Position numbers and translations under genes: made by a program. DNA of 18,804 nucleotides from Verrucomicrobiales bacterium (GTDB lineage Bacteria; Verrucomicrobiota; Verrucomicrobiia; Limisphaerales; RI-55), in NCBI GenBank assembly GCA_003484235.1, contig DNDP01000167.1, positions 30,276 to 49,079 of the forward strand, given 5' to 3'. This document shows positions 1 through 7,871 of this stretch, in pieces; positions within the stretch are counted from its first letter, which is position 1; each line of letters starts with the position of its first letter. The notes beneath the pieces are model-generated. The model saw only the letters and a list, made by a program, of their open reading frames with translations, had not been told where the DNA came from and searched no databases.

Positions 1-2256
1 GGAACTGCTCGAAATCGAGCCGTTATGAACGCGAACCCCCTCGATCGGCTGGCCCAGCGTGTCCGTCACCCGGCCGCGGATGCTGAAGGTGCTGTGACTG
101 CCAATGCGCACCACCACATGGGCGCTGGCCCAACCGCCTTTCATGTCGGACACTCGGCAACGGACCACGTAGTCGCCGCTGGCGGACCACAGATTCGTGA
201 CGAGGGGGCCGTTGATCCCGAAAGTCAGGTCGCCAAAATCCCAGTCATAGGCCAGCACATCCCCGTCGGGATCATTCGCAGTCGCGGTAAAGGTCACGGA
301 TTCACCGGTCGCGGCCTGCGTCTTCTCCGCCTGCACGGAGACTGTGGGGCGCTGGTTTGCGGCGAAGGAGCCCCGATTCACGACCACATCGACCGATTTG
401 CCGGCACCCGTGCCATGCAGCGCCACGGGCGTGATGAACAGCCCGGCGCCGGGATCGGCAAACGTGCGGCCAACGACCAGGGCTGCATCGTCCTTGCTGG
501 AACTGCCTGCAGGTGAGCCGGGGGTCGCATCAAGCAGATGGGCGCCGCCGGCACTCGCAGCCCACGGATCCCAGCGCAGCAGCACGCCGTTCTGAATGCT
601 GGAATTGCCGGCGAACAGGTGGCGGAGTTCCACCCAGTAGTCGCGGTCGAAATCCTTGTAGAGCTTCAACGCGTTGAACCGTCCCGGCAGCAGCCCGGGC
701 ACATCGACCGCGTGCAGCCGGTAGGTGCCATTGGCCGTCACCTCGCGGACGTACGAGTCCCCCAACCAGTCGATGATGTTGCGGTGGATGGCACTGAAGT
801 GTTTGTCACCGGCGCTGGCCGAACCCATCGTGTCAAAGCTGTCGCCGTATTCGCTGTGGGATCCCGGCCCGATCCCGCTGGCGCCGCTGCCGTTCCAGTA
901 GTTGGCATGCCAGAGTCCGTAGTTGTGGCCGAATTCATGGCAGGCCACGCCCACGCTCGAGCTTTGCAGCCAGCAGCCCTTGCCCCGGACGTAGGCCTTG
1001 CCGCCGTAGGAGTAGCCCGGAACGTTCGTGAAGCGGACGGCATCGAGCTCGAAATCCGCAGTGTCGTAGCCGGCCGCCTTCGCAACCGCCCGGGCGTCGG
1101 TGAGCAGCTGCCCGTCGCCGACCTCGGAGTAGAAAGCCTTCGTGTAGGGCAGCGTCAACAACGGCGTGACCGTTGTGATCATCGACGTCGAGTCGTAGGA
1201 ATTTGCCACCAGCCAGGTGTTGACGTTGTTCATCAGCTCGTACGCCGCCGACGCCGAGATGGGTTCCGCTAGGTCGTCGGGGAAGTTTACGCGGATGAAT
1301 AGCAGGCGCTTCGGCCCTTGATTCCAGGAATCGAGCGTCTCTGGGCCGCCTCCCGTCCCCTTCCAGCCCTTGCCCTGTTTGGCCGCTTCCGCCGCCAGTT
1401 CCTGCAGGGTGCGCACATGGTCGGCCCCGCAAACGAACTGCAGCTCGCTGGCGATCTCGACCAGCGTCTCATCACCCCGGTGATCGGCCGGTTCGCCGGA
1501 AACGGTGCAGACCGGATCCGCCGAGGTCAGGGCAGCCTTTGCGGCGGCTGCTTCCGCCGGCGACAGGACCCGGGTGGCCGTCTCCGCCAGAGCCAGCGCA
1601 TCATCGATGGCGATGCCGTTCACGGGCAGATTTGGCGACGATCCGGCGACACTCATCGAACCGTAAACGAATGCGTGGTAGCTTCTGCCTCCGATGACCG
1701 CACGGCGGGAGACCTGCCGGGTCTGGTTCTCAAAATCGCTGGCAACGGTGACGCCGTACTGGGCCAGTGCATTGACCGGCTGCTCGAGAAACTGATGAAA
1801 CTCGGGAGGCAGCACCCTCCGCAGCTCCCACGGCGCCGCAGCATTCAATGCCGACTCCGGATCCTTCTGAATGAGTTCGCGCAGGGCGGCTCGACGTTCG
1901 CGCGCGAGTGCGATTCCCCTGGAAGCCATCGATCGACGTTCTGATCCGTCCGCGGCGAGGTAACGTTCCGACCAGATGGCGAAGTCAGAGATGGCCGCGA
2001 ATGTGGAGTTCGACGGCTGCGAATCGCTGGCGACGCTCCCCATCGTGGACGGTTTCACGCTGCTGCCGTTCGCCTCTTCCACGACCAAGGCGGGGGTGTT
2101 GATCGGAGCGACGGGCGCAGGCGCCATTGGGGTTCCCACCTGGGCGCGGGCCACCACCGCGGAGGTGCCATCAGCCGGGGGACGGATCCAGATGACCCAG
2201 GTGAAAATGGCGAACAGGCCGAGGGCCGCAGAATACAACTTGAGACGATGTGGCAT
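1..2256 (-). CDS. Secreted metzincin-type metalloprotease with PKD domain (3' end beyond the window)
   Basis: The frame is open from an ATG at 2256-2254 down to base 1, giving 752 codons with no stop, so the C-terminus lies outside the window. Residues 1-25 (MPHRLKLYSAALGLFAIFTW...) form a basic, hydrophobic export signal. The zinc site HEFGHNYGLWH spans residues 440-450: H440, H444 and H450 would bind zinc and E441 would be the general base. A Met-turn (DTMG, M477) follows 27 residues later. This HExxHxxGxxH plus Met-turn layout defines metzincins, and the spacing resembles gametolysin-like M11 enzymes. A PKD domain (about 635-718, with DPDGD and YDWDFGD) follows, and a carboxypeptidase-regulatory-like fold begins near 724. 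The long segment at about 40-400 is probably propeptide and the front of the catalytic domain. The inferred role is extracellular or periplasmic protein breakdown. The exact MEROPS family is uncertain; the metalloprotease call is firm. No clear Shine-Dalgarno site precedes the start. Confidence 0.9.
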   Translation of the reverse strand, partial: MPHRLKLYSAALGLFAIFTWVIWIRPPADGTSAVVARAQVGTPMAPAPVAPINTPALVVEEANGSSVKPSTMGSVASDSQPSNSTFAAISDFAIWSERYLAADGSERRSMASRGIALARERRAALRELIQKDPESALNAAAPWELRRVLPPEFHQFLEQPVNALAQYGVTVASDFENQTRQVSRRAVIGGRSYHAFVYGSMSVAGSSPNLPVNGIAIDDALALAETATRVLSPAEAAAAKAALTSADPVCTVSGEPADHRGDETLVEIASELQFVCGADHVRTLQELAAEAAKQGKGWKGTGGGPETLDSWNQGPKRLLFIRVNFPDDLAEPISASAAYELMNNVNTWLVANSYDSTSMITTVTPLLTLPYTKAFYSEVGDGQLLTDARAVAKAAGYDTADFELDAVRFTNVPGYSYGGKAYVRGKGCWLQSSSVGVACHEFGHNYGLWHANYWNGSGASGIGPGSHSEYGDSFDTMGSASAGDKHFSAIHRNIIDWLGDSYVREVTANGTYRLHAVDVPGLLPGRFNALKLYKDFDRDYWVELRHLFAGNSSIQNGVLLRWDPWAASAGGAHLLDATPGSPAGSSSKDDAALVVGRTFADPGAGLFITPVALHGTGAGKSVDVVVNRGSFAANQRPTVSVQAEKTQAATGESVTFTATANDPDGDVLAYDWDFGDLTFGINGPLVTNLWSASGDYVVRCRVSDMKGGWASAHVVVRIGSHSTFSIRGRVTDTLGQPIEGVRVHNGSISSSS

Positions 2257-2490
2257 TTAGGGATGACGCACCGGTCAAACGCATCTGGGCCGGCGCGAAT
2301 AACCCCCTTTAGCAACGTGGGTGCCGTGCGTCCCGGGAGTCCGCAGAGAGTGCCTTAACTGATGGGCCACAGGGGCGCTTCGGACCGTCCGGGAATGTGG
2401 CTTGATCAGAATGAGGACTCGGGCTCCGGACGATTCTTTCGCTCACAGCCTGTCCGTCTCATCAGTCGAAACTCCGGGTTTTCCGCGCCA

Positions 2491-3378
2491 ATGAAGAGTT
2501 TGGCTGACCTTTCACCGCCGGGCTGCCAGGCTCATCTGGTGATCCGTTGGCGCCTTACCTTCGTCCTTGGCCTTGTGGCCGGCCTCCTCGGGACCATGGG
2601 CTGCCGTTCGATTCCTGCCGACTTGAGTCCGCGCCTGCCGGCAAAGCAGCTCTTCAATGGCCGGGACCTGTCCGGTTTTTACACATGGCTGGTGGACACT
2701 CGATACGATGACCCCCGCCAGGTATTCGCGGTTTCCAATGGCATGCTCCGGGTTTCGGGCGACGGGCTTGGCTACCTGGCAACCCGGGAGATATTCGCGG
2801 ACTTCACCCTGACGGTGGAGTTCCGGTGGGGCAATTTGAACACCCATTGGGGAAACCGGATCGGCAAGGCTCGCGACGCGGGCATCTTCCTCCACGCCAC
2901 CGGACCTGACGGCAACAGCCACGACGGAGGCGGCGCCTTCATGGCCGCAATCGAGTGCAATATGTTCGAAGGAGCAACGGGTGATCTGCTGCTCATCCGT
3001 GGCGATGACGAACTAGGGAAACTGATCGCTCCGCGGGTCACCGTGGCCGTCGGTCCAGACCGGGATTCCGACGGCTGGCCGTGGTGGGCGCCGGACGGGA
3101 CCACTGTTACCCTCGAACGCTGGGGGCGCGTGAACTGGCGGCACAAGGATGCCGTCTGGACAGATCGAAGGGGCTTCAGAGGCGCCCGCGACGTTGAGCA
3201 CCCGTCGGGCGAATGGAATCGGCTGGTCATCACCTGTCTGAAAGATGTCATCGAAGTCCGGTTGAACGGCGTGCTCGTCAACCGGGCGACGCAGGTCTGG
3301 CCGCGCCACGGAAGAATCCTGCTTCAGTGTGAGGGCTCGGAGTATTTCGTCAGGAGGATGGTGCTGCAGCCGTTTTGA
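2491..3378 (+). CDS. DUF1080 family (3-keto-disaccharide hydrolase-like) lipoprotein
   Basis: The mature part matches the DUF1080 jelly-roll (LamG/glucanase-like) fold common in Verrucomicrobia and Planctomycetes. It opens with KQLFNGRDLSGFYTW, then shows a FTLTVEFRWG strand, a DAGIFLHATGPDG segment, an AAIECNMFEG segment and the late GEWNRLVITCLKDVIEVRLNGVLVNR strand pair. Characterised relatives cleave 3-keto-glycosides or bind carbohydrate; the substrate here is unknown. A hydrophobic stretch ends in GLLGTMGC (Cys38 from this start), an acceptable lipobox, so the protein is probably a lipid-anchored exported protein. The frame is open back to an ATG at 2362, but those 43 residues look non-conserved and would bury the signal peptide. 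A GTG at 2539 would give an even more compact signal (VIRWRLTFVLGLVAG) and is a serious alternative start. The last 29 bp overlap the 3' end of the convergent GIY-YIG gene. Confidence 0.85.
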   Translation: MKSLADLSPPGCQAHLVIRWRLTFVLGLVAGLLGTMGCRSIPADLSPRLPAKQLFNGRDLSGFYTWLVDTRYDDPRQVFAVSNGMLRVSGDGLGYLATREIFADFTLTVEFRWGNLNTHWGNRIGKARDAGIFLHATGPDGNSHDGGGAFMAAIECNMFEGATGDLLLIRGDDELGKLIAPRVTVAVGPDRDSDGWPWWAPDGTTVTLERWGRVNWRHKDAVWTDRRGFRGARDVEHPSGEWNRLVITCLKDVIEVRLNGVLVNRATQVWPRHGRILLQCEGSEYFVRRMVLQPF

Positions 3379-4351
3379 ACAGATCCCGCGTTTGCTTGCC
3401 AGACACCGGATGGAGTTCCCTCGAAGCCTCGCCTTCCCAGGGACTGGTTTCGTGAGTCAGCCTGACTTTGACCGGCAGGTCGTCGAGTTCCTCCGGACGG
3501 AACAACGCATCCTCGCCGAGACCCAGTTCGAGACGCCAGCGATGGTTCCGACGGGGGCCCATCAGGTAGAATCCCTGCAGCAGTTCCAGGTCAGCTCTGC
3601 GCCACGATTCCAGAAAGGGCGGGACGGATTCGGTCCCGATCTGCCCAGCGATCCATTCAATCAGCTTCCAGCTGCGCCCCCGGAAGTAGTCCGTGAGCAG
3701 TCCAGGCAGTCCAGGCAGGTTGTCCATCTGCAGCTGGCATTCTTTCGGCGTCCGTTCGGCAACGAGCCGATGCGGGAGTTCCGTCCATTCGCACAGTGAC
3801 TTCTGCGTCTGATAGAGCAGGCGGAGCAACGCGGCCGCCGCCAACCTTCGCGTGCCCTTGAACGCACCGTGCCATTCCCCTTCCTCTCCGGGCTTCGCAG
3901 CCAGGATCAACGCGAGGCTGCGGCCGGCCGCTGCGATGCCGACGTAGCCATGGGCCTCGGGCCGCACGTTCATGCGGTTGAACAGCGGCCGGTGCTCGCG
4001 GAGCAGCGCATTCTCCCGCAACAGCGCCGCCGTCTCGTCGGCACATTCCTCCCAGGTGATCTGCTCGACCGCATGCACGAGCCGGATTGTCTTGCGGCTG
4101 TCCCGCTCCGGATGGACGTGCCGGTAGCTGCCCAGCCGCTGCCGTAGGTCACGGGCTTTGCCGACGTAGAGGATCCGGTGCCGACGTGGTCGGCCGCCCA
4201 GGCCGTGCATGAGATAGACGCCCGGTGACCGGGGCAGCGTGCGAAAGAATCGGTTTCCAAATCGTTCCACCAATGGGTTGACGCGGGCAAGCAGCCACAG
4301 CTGGCGCGGCCGCCGAACCGTTTCCGGCTGATGATTCTCGTCGTCCGTCAT
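3350..4351 (-). CDS. Stand-alone GIY-YIG nuclease-domain protein related to the UvrC N-terminus
   Basis: This is a 333-aa protein starting with ATG at 4351. Residues about 37-127 match the UvrC N-terminal GIY-YIG domain: LPRSPGVYLM (GVY at 44-46), ILYVGKARDLRQRLGSY (YVG at 62-64, catalytic-type Arg72), then ETAALLRENALLREHRPLFNR, which contains the likely metal-binding Glu106. In UvrC this domain makes the 3' incision in nucleotide-excision repair. The protein lacks the UVR motif, the RNase H-like domain and the tandem HhH of real UvrC (about 600 aa). The remaining 200 residues match nothing I recognise. It may be a Cho-like alternative incision nuclease or another DNA-processing nuclease; the domain is clear but the role is not. 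It is divergent from the small gene at 4404 and overlaps the DUF1080 gene tail to tail. Confidence 0.85.
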   Translation of the reverse strand: MTDDENHQPETVRRPRQLWLLARVNPLVERFGNRFFRTLPRSPGVYLMHGLGGRPRRHRILYVGKARDLRQRLGSYRHVHPERDSRKTIRLVHAVEQITWEECADETAALLRENALLREHRPLFNRMNVRPEAHGYVGIAAAGRSLALILAAKPGEEGEWHGAFKGTRRLAAAALLRLLYQTQKSLCEWTELPHRLVAERTPKECQLQMDNLPGLPGLLTDYFRGRSWKLIEWIAGQIGTESVPPFLESWRRADLELLQGFYLMGPRRNHRWRLELGLGEDALFRPEELDDLPVKVRLTHETSPWEGEASRELHPVSGKQTRDLFKTAAAPSS

Positions 4352-4403
4352 GTGGCAAAATTAGTGGTTGGGGTACCCCAGCCGTTGACTGACCCCGGGG
4401 CGC

Positions 4404-4622
4404 ATGCTCGCGCCAATGAAATCAACTCTGCTTCAAACCGGCCGCGTCCAGCGGGTGATCGCCAGTTTCGGACGCGCGCGGCTGATCCGCCACCTCAACG
4501 GCACTTTCGAACTCCGCGAAGGAAGTCCCAGTGAACGGCAGGACGTCCGCGAATGGGTGTCGCTGTTCTTCCACGAAGCGACGCTTCACGAATCCCGCAA
4601 CGGCGGTCCAGCCGGGTCCTGA
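4404..4622 (+). CDS. Small hypothetical protein (72 aa)
   Basis: I do not recognise this protein. The sequence reads like a genuine short domain: MKSTLLQTGRVQRVIASFG, then RARLIRHLNGTFELREGS, then a helical REWVSLFFHEA end. This suggests a small alpha/beta fold of alternating strands with a terminal helix. There is no signal peptide, membrane segment or cysteine pair. The start could be the ATG at 4404 or, more likely on sequence grounds, the in-frame ATG at 4416 (68 aa); GGGGCG lies just upstream of 4404. It stands alone between a divergent GIY-YIG gene and the convergent end of the efflux operon. No function is proposed. Confidence 0.6.
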   Translation: MLAPMKSTLLQTGRVQRVIASFGRARLIRHLNGTFELREGSPSERQDVREWVSLFFHEATLHESRNGGPAGS

Positions 4623-4644
4623 TCCCGTTCGGCGGAACCACGGC

Positions 4645-4664
4645 GTCCCGTTTCGTTCCGGGAC
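4645..4664. terminator. Stem-loop between convergent genes (possible terminator)
   Basis: A perfect 6-bp inverted repeat, GTCCCG...CGGGAC, encloses an 8-base loop (TTTCGTTC). It lies directly beside the RND pump stop codon (4665-4667) and 22 bases after the stop of the small plus-strand gene. It sits where a shared transcription end is expected, but neither strand has a U-tract, so a classical Rho-independent terminator is doubtful. Confidence 0.3.
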
Positions 4665-7600
4665 TCAGTGCGAACCCCCACCGGCATTCGGCGCCGGGGC
4701 AAGTTCTTGAATGGGCGCAAGGTTGCCACCCAGGGCGGTGTTTGCCACCAGCCGCCGCCAATGGAGCCTGGCGCCCAGATCGTCCAGAAACGAATAGACC
4801 ACCGGAGTCACCAGCAGCGTGAGCAGCAGACAGAGTCCCTGGCCGCCGATGACGACGATGGCCACGGCACGCCGCTCCTCCGCGCCCGGACCGGTGCCAA
4901 CCGCCAGCGGCAACATGCCCGCCACCAAGGTGAGCGTCGTCATCAGGATGGGACGCAGGCGATCACGGTTGGCCTGCAGAATCGCCGGCAGCCGTTCCAT
5001 GCCCTGGCGGCGGAGATGATTCATGTGGTCGATCTGCAGGATGGCGTTCTTCTTCACCACGCCAAACAGGACCAGCAGCCCCAGCGCGGAATAGAGGTTC
5101 AAGGTGTTTCCAGTCAGCCACAGCGACAACAGGGCAAATGGAAGTGAGATGGGCAGGGAAAGCAGGATGGTGAACGGGTGGACCAGACTCTCGTACTGCG
5201 AAGCCAGAATCATGTACATGAAAACCACCGAGAGCAGGAACGCCCACAGGAACTCCCTAAACGTGCGCTCCAGTTCCCGTCCGCCGCCGCCGATCCGGGT
5301 GGAATATGTGGGGGGAAGGTTCATCTCGGCCACCGCGTTGTTCAATGCCGCCAGGCGGTCGGCCAGCGCGTACCCTTCGGCGATCTCCGCCCGCAGCGCG
5401 GCCATCCGTTGCCGGTCCACCCGGTCGATCCGCGAGGCCGTCTGCTCTTCGGCGATGGTCACCAGATTGTCGAGCCGCACCAACCCGCTGCGTCCGGGGA
5501 CGTAAAGGCGGGCAATGGAATCCGGGTCGCCGCGATCGGCGGCACCCAGCCGCAACTGGACATCGTAGTCGTCGTTCATGTCCGGATCGCGGAAACGGGA
5601 TGTCCGTTCATCGCCGCCCACCATGATGCGGAGGGCGGTGGCGATGTCCTGCGTGTCCACGCCCAGCGCAGCCGCTCGCTCGCGGTCGATGTTCACCCGG
5701 AGTTCGGGAGTGTCGAGCTTGAGCGTGGTGTCGGCGTCCACAAGTCCGAGTTCGGGTGCGCGCCGGCGGAGCTCCTCCGTGTAGTGGCTGAGCGACTCCA
5801 GGTCGGGTCCGAGCAGGGCGAAGTCGATTCCGTAGTTCCGCCCGCCACCGGTGCTGATGGAGGTTCGTCCCCCGGAAACGGTGATCCGCAGGTCGGTGAA
5901 CTTCCGGAGCCGTCCCCGGACCTCACGGATGACATCGGTCTGGGAATAGTTTCCCTCGAACGCCTGCCAGGGCCGCAGGCTCAACAGTCGCGTGAGGGAA
6001 AAGACGCGTTCGCCGTGCGGCGCCAGACGGACATAGACGCTGCCATTGCCTGCACCGCCAAAACGCGAGGAGCCCGCGCTGACGAAGAGCAGGGGCAGCC
6101 GGGGCATCGCCTGCAGTTCCCGCTCAATTTCAAGCATGACTCCGTTCATCGCCTCGAAGGAGGTTCCTTCGGGCGCGGTCACCCGCACCTCGAACTCGCC
6201 TTCATCGGTGTTGGCCGGGGTAAATTCCTGCGGCACCATCCGGTAAAGGGGAAACGAAAGCAGCATGACCACCACTGCCAGGCCGGCGACGATCCATCGG
6301 TGGCGCATGGAGTAGCCGAGCGCACGCACGTAGTTGCGATCGATCCACCCGTAGAAGCCCCGCCGGGATCCGGCACCACCCGCGTGGTCGCCCCGGTGCA
6401 GCAACCGGGCGCTCATCAGGGGCGTCAGCGTGAAGGAAACCAGCAGGCTCACGAGCACCGCCACCGCCGAGGTCAGGCCGAATTGGAACAGGAATCTCCC
6501 CGAGATGCTCGACATGAACGAGACCGGGACAAAGATGACGACCAGGCTCAGTGTCGTGGCCATCACCGCGAGGCCGATCTCCCTGGTTGCCTCACGGGCA
6601 GCCTCGAACGGCGGCATGTTCTTCTCCTCGACGAAGCGAAAAATGTTCTCCAGCACCACGATCGCATCGTCGATGACGATGCCGACCATCAGCACCAGGG
6701 CAAGCATGGTGACGCTGTTGAGCGTGAAGTCCATGGCCCACATCATTCCGAAAGTGGAAATCACCGAGGCGGGGATGGCGACCGCGGCGATGAGCGTCGC
6801 CCGGGCATTCCGCATGAAGGCGAAGACGACCAGGCTCGCGAGCAGGCTGCCAATGATCAGATGCTGCTGAATCTCGTGCAGCGCCTGGTAGATGTAGCGG
6901 GACTGGTCCTCGATGATTTCCAGCGTCACGTCCTCGGGGAGTGCAGCGCGCACCTGAGGCAGCCGCTCCTTGATCGCCTCGATCACGGCAACCGTGTTCG
7001 CGTCGGACTGGCGTCGAACGCTGAGCGTGATTGCCGGCTGCCCGTTCAGCCTGGATATGGAACGCACTTCCTTGGTGCCGTCTTCCGCATGCCCAATGTC
7101 GCGCACCCGGACCGGGCTGCCGTTGGCGGTGCCGATGACCAGATCGTCAAACTCACGCGGATCGGTGATCCGACCCATCGTGCGGATGGTTTGTTCCCGC
7201 AGCGAACTGACCACCTGGCCGCCGGGCACGTCGGCGTTCTGCCGGGCGATCGCCTCCCGGACCCCGGTGATCGGGAGCCCGAAAGCTGCGAGGCGCTCGG
7301 CGTCGATCCAGATGTTGATCGCGCGCTCGGGCGCACCGTACACCTGCACCTCGCCGACGCCCGGAGCCCGTTCGAGCTGCACCTTCGCAATCTTGTCGGC
7401 CAGCTCGGCCAGTTCCCGGATGCTTCGCGACCCGGACATCGCGATCGTCATCGAAGGCGAACGGTCGGCGTCGAATTTGGAGATTACCGGCGGATCGGCC
7501 TCGCGCGGCAGCTGGCCAAGCACGCCCGCGAGCCGGTTGCGGACATCCTCGGCGGCGGTGTTCACGTCGCGGTCGAGGTCGAACTGGACGATGATCAGAC

Positions 7601-7868
7601 AGGCACCATAGAAAGAAATGGAGCGGAGCTCCTCGATGCCTTCGACGGTATTGACCGTCTCCTCTATCCGCTGCGCCACGAGAGTCTCCATTTCGACCGG
7701 TGACGCGCCGGGCAGGCGCGTGCTGATGTAGATCGTGGGAATCTCCACCGAAGGCGTGCGGTCGACCCCAAGGTGGGTGTAGCCGGTGATGCCGACGACC
7801 ACCAGGGCCATGATGATCATGGTGGCGAAGATGGGCCGGCGGACCGAGATTTCAGCGAGCTTTTGCAT
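4665..7868 (-). CDS. RND family multidrug efflux permease (AcrB/HAE1-type)
   Basis: The 1067-aa length is typical of an inner-membrane RND proton/drug antiporter. The N-terminus MQKLAEISVRRPIFATMIIMALVVVGITGY is the usual cytoplasmic end and TM1. Porter-domain signatures follow (VEMETLVAQRIEETVNTVEGIEEL and SKFDADRSPSMTIAMSG, each quoted as separate short blocks of the classic RND pattern). TM4 carries the proton-relay pair Asp400-Asp401 (GIVIDDAIVVLENIF), matching AcrB D407/D408. The TM10 lysine is present at 939-940 (GVVKKNAILQIDHMN), matching AcrB K940. Two groups of TM helices flank two large periplasmic loops, as expected. The gene starts 3 bases after the adaptor's stop, so the two are co-transcribed and likely translationally coupled. 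No TolC-type channel gene follows, so the pump must use one encoded elsewhere. Substrate is unknown; hydrophobic compounds are likelier than metals because the heavy-metal (CusA/CzcA) signature is absent. Confidence 0.95.
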   Translation of the reverse strand: MQKLAEISVRRPIFATMIIMALVVVGITGYTHLGVDRTPSVEIPTIYISTRLPGASPVEMETLVAQRIEETVNTVEGIEELRSISFYGACLIIVQFDLDRDVNTAAEDVRNRLAGVLGQLPREADPPVISKFDADRSPSMTIAMSGSRSIRELAELADKIAKVQLERAPGVGEVQVYGAPERAINIWIDAERLAAFGLPITGVREAIARQNADVPGGQVVSSLREQTIRTMGRITDPREFDDLVIGTANGSPVRVRDIGHAEDGTKEVRSISRLNGQPAITLSVRRQSDANTVAVIEAIKERLPQVRAALPEDVTLEIIEDQSRYIYQALHEIQQHLIIGSLLASLVVFAFMRNARATLIAAVAIPASVISTFGMMWAMDFTLNSVTMLALVLMVGIVIDDAIVVLENIFRFVEEKNMPPFEAAREATREIGLAVMATTLSLVVIFVPVSFMSSISGRFLFQFGLTSAVAVLVSLLVSFTLTPLMSARLLHRGDHAGGAGSRRGFYGWIDRNYVRALGYSMRHRWIVAGLAVVVMLLSFPLYRMVPQEFTPANTDEGEFEVRVTAPEGTSFEAMNGVMLEIERELQAMPRLPLLFVSAGSSRFGGAGNGSVYVRLAPHGERVFSLTRLLSLRPWQAFEGNYSQTDVIREVRGRLRKFTDLRITVSGGRTSISTGGGRNYGIDFALLGPDLESLSHYTEELRRRAPELGLVDADTTLKLDTPELRVNIDRERAAALGVDTQDIATALRIMVGGDERTSRFRDPDMNDDYDVQLRLGAADRGDPDSIARLYVPGRSGLVRLDNLVTIAEEQTASRIDRVDRQRMAALRAEIAEGYALADRLAALNNAVAEMNLPPTYSTRIGGGGRELERTFREFLWAFLLSVVFMYMILASQYESLVHPFTILLSLPISLPFALLSLWLTGNTLNLYSALGLLVLFGVVKKNAILQIDHMNHLRRQGMERLPAILQANRDRLRPILMTTLTLVAGMLPLAVGTGPGAEERRAVAIVVIGGQGLCLLLTLLVTPVVYSFLDDLGARLHWRRLVANTALGGNLAPIQELAPAPNAGGGSH

Positions 7869-7871
7869 GGC

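Noticed and set aside
538..1944. Plus-strand open frames across the protease region (538-1272, 1318-1944)
   Set aside because: They are antisense to the metalloprotease, whose frame contains an intact zinc site, Met-turn and PKD domain in the right order.
5178..7703. An 841-codon open frame on the plus strand opposite the RND pump
   Set aside because: It is fully antisense to a clear AcrB-type gene, is rich in His, Arg, Gly and Asp, and has no recognisable domain; such long shadow frames are expected in GC-rich coding DNA.
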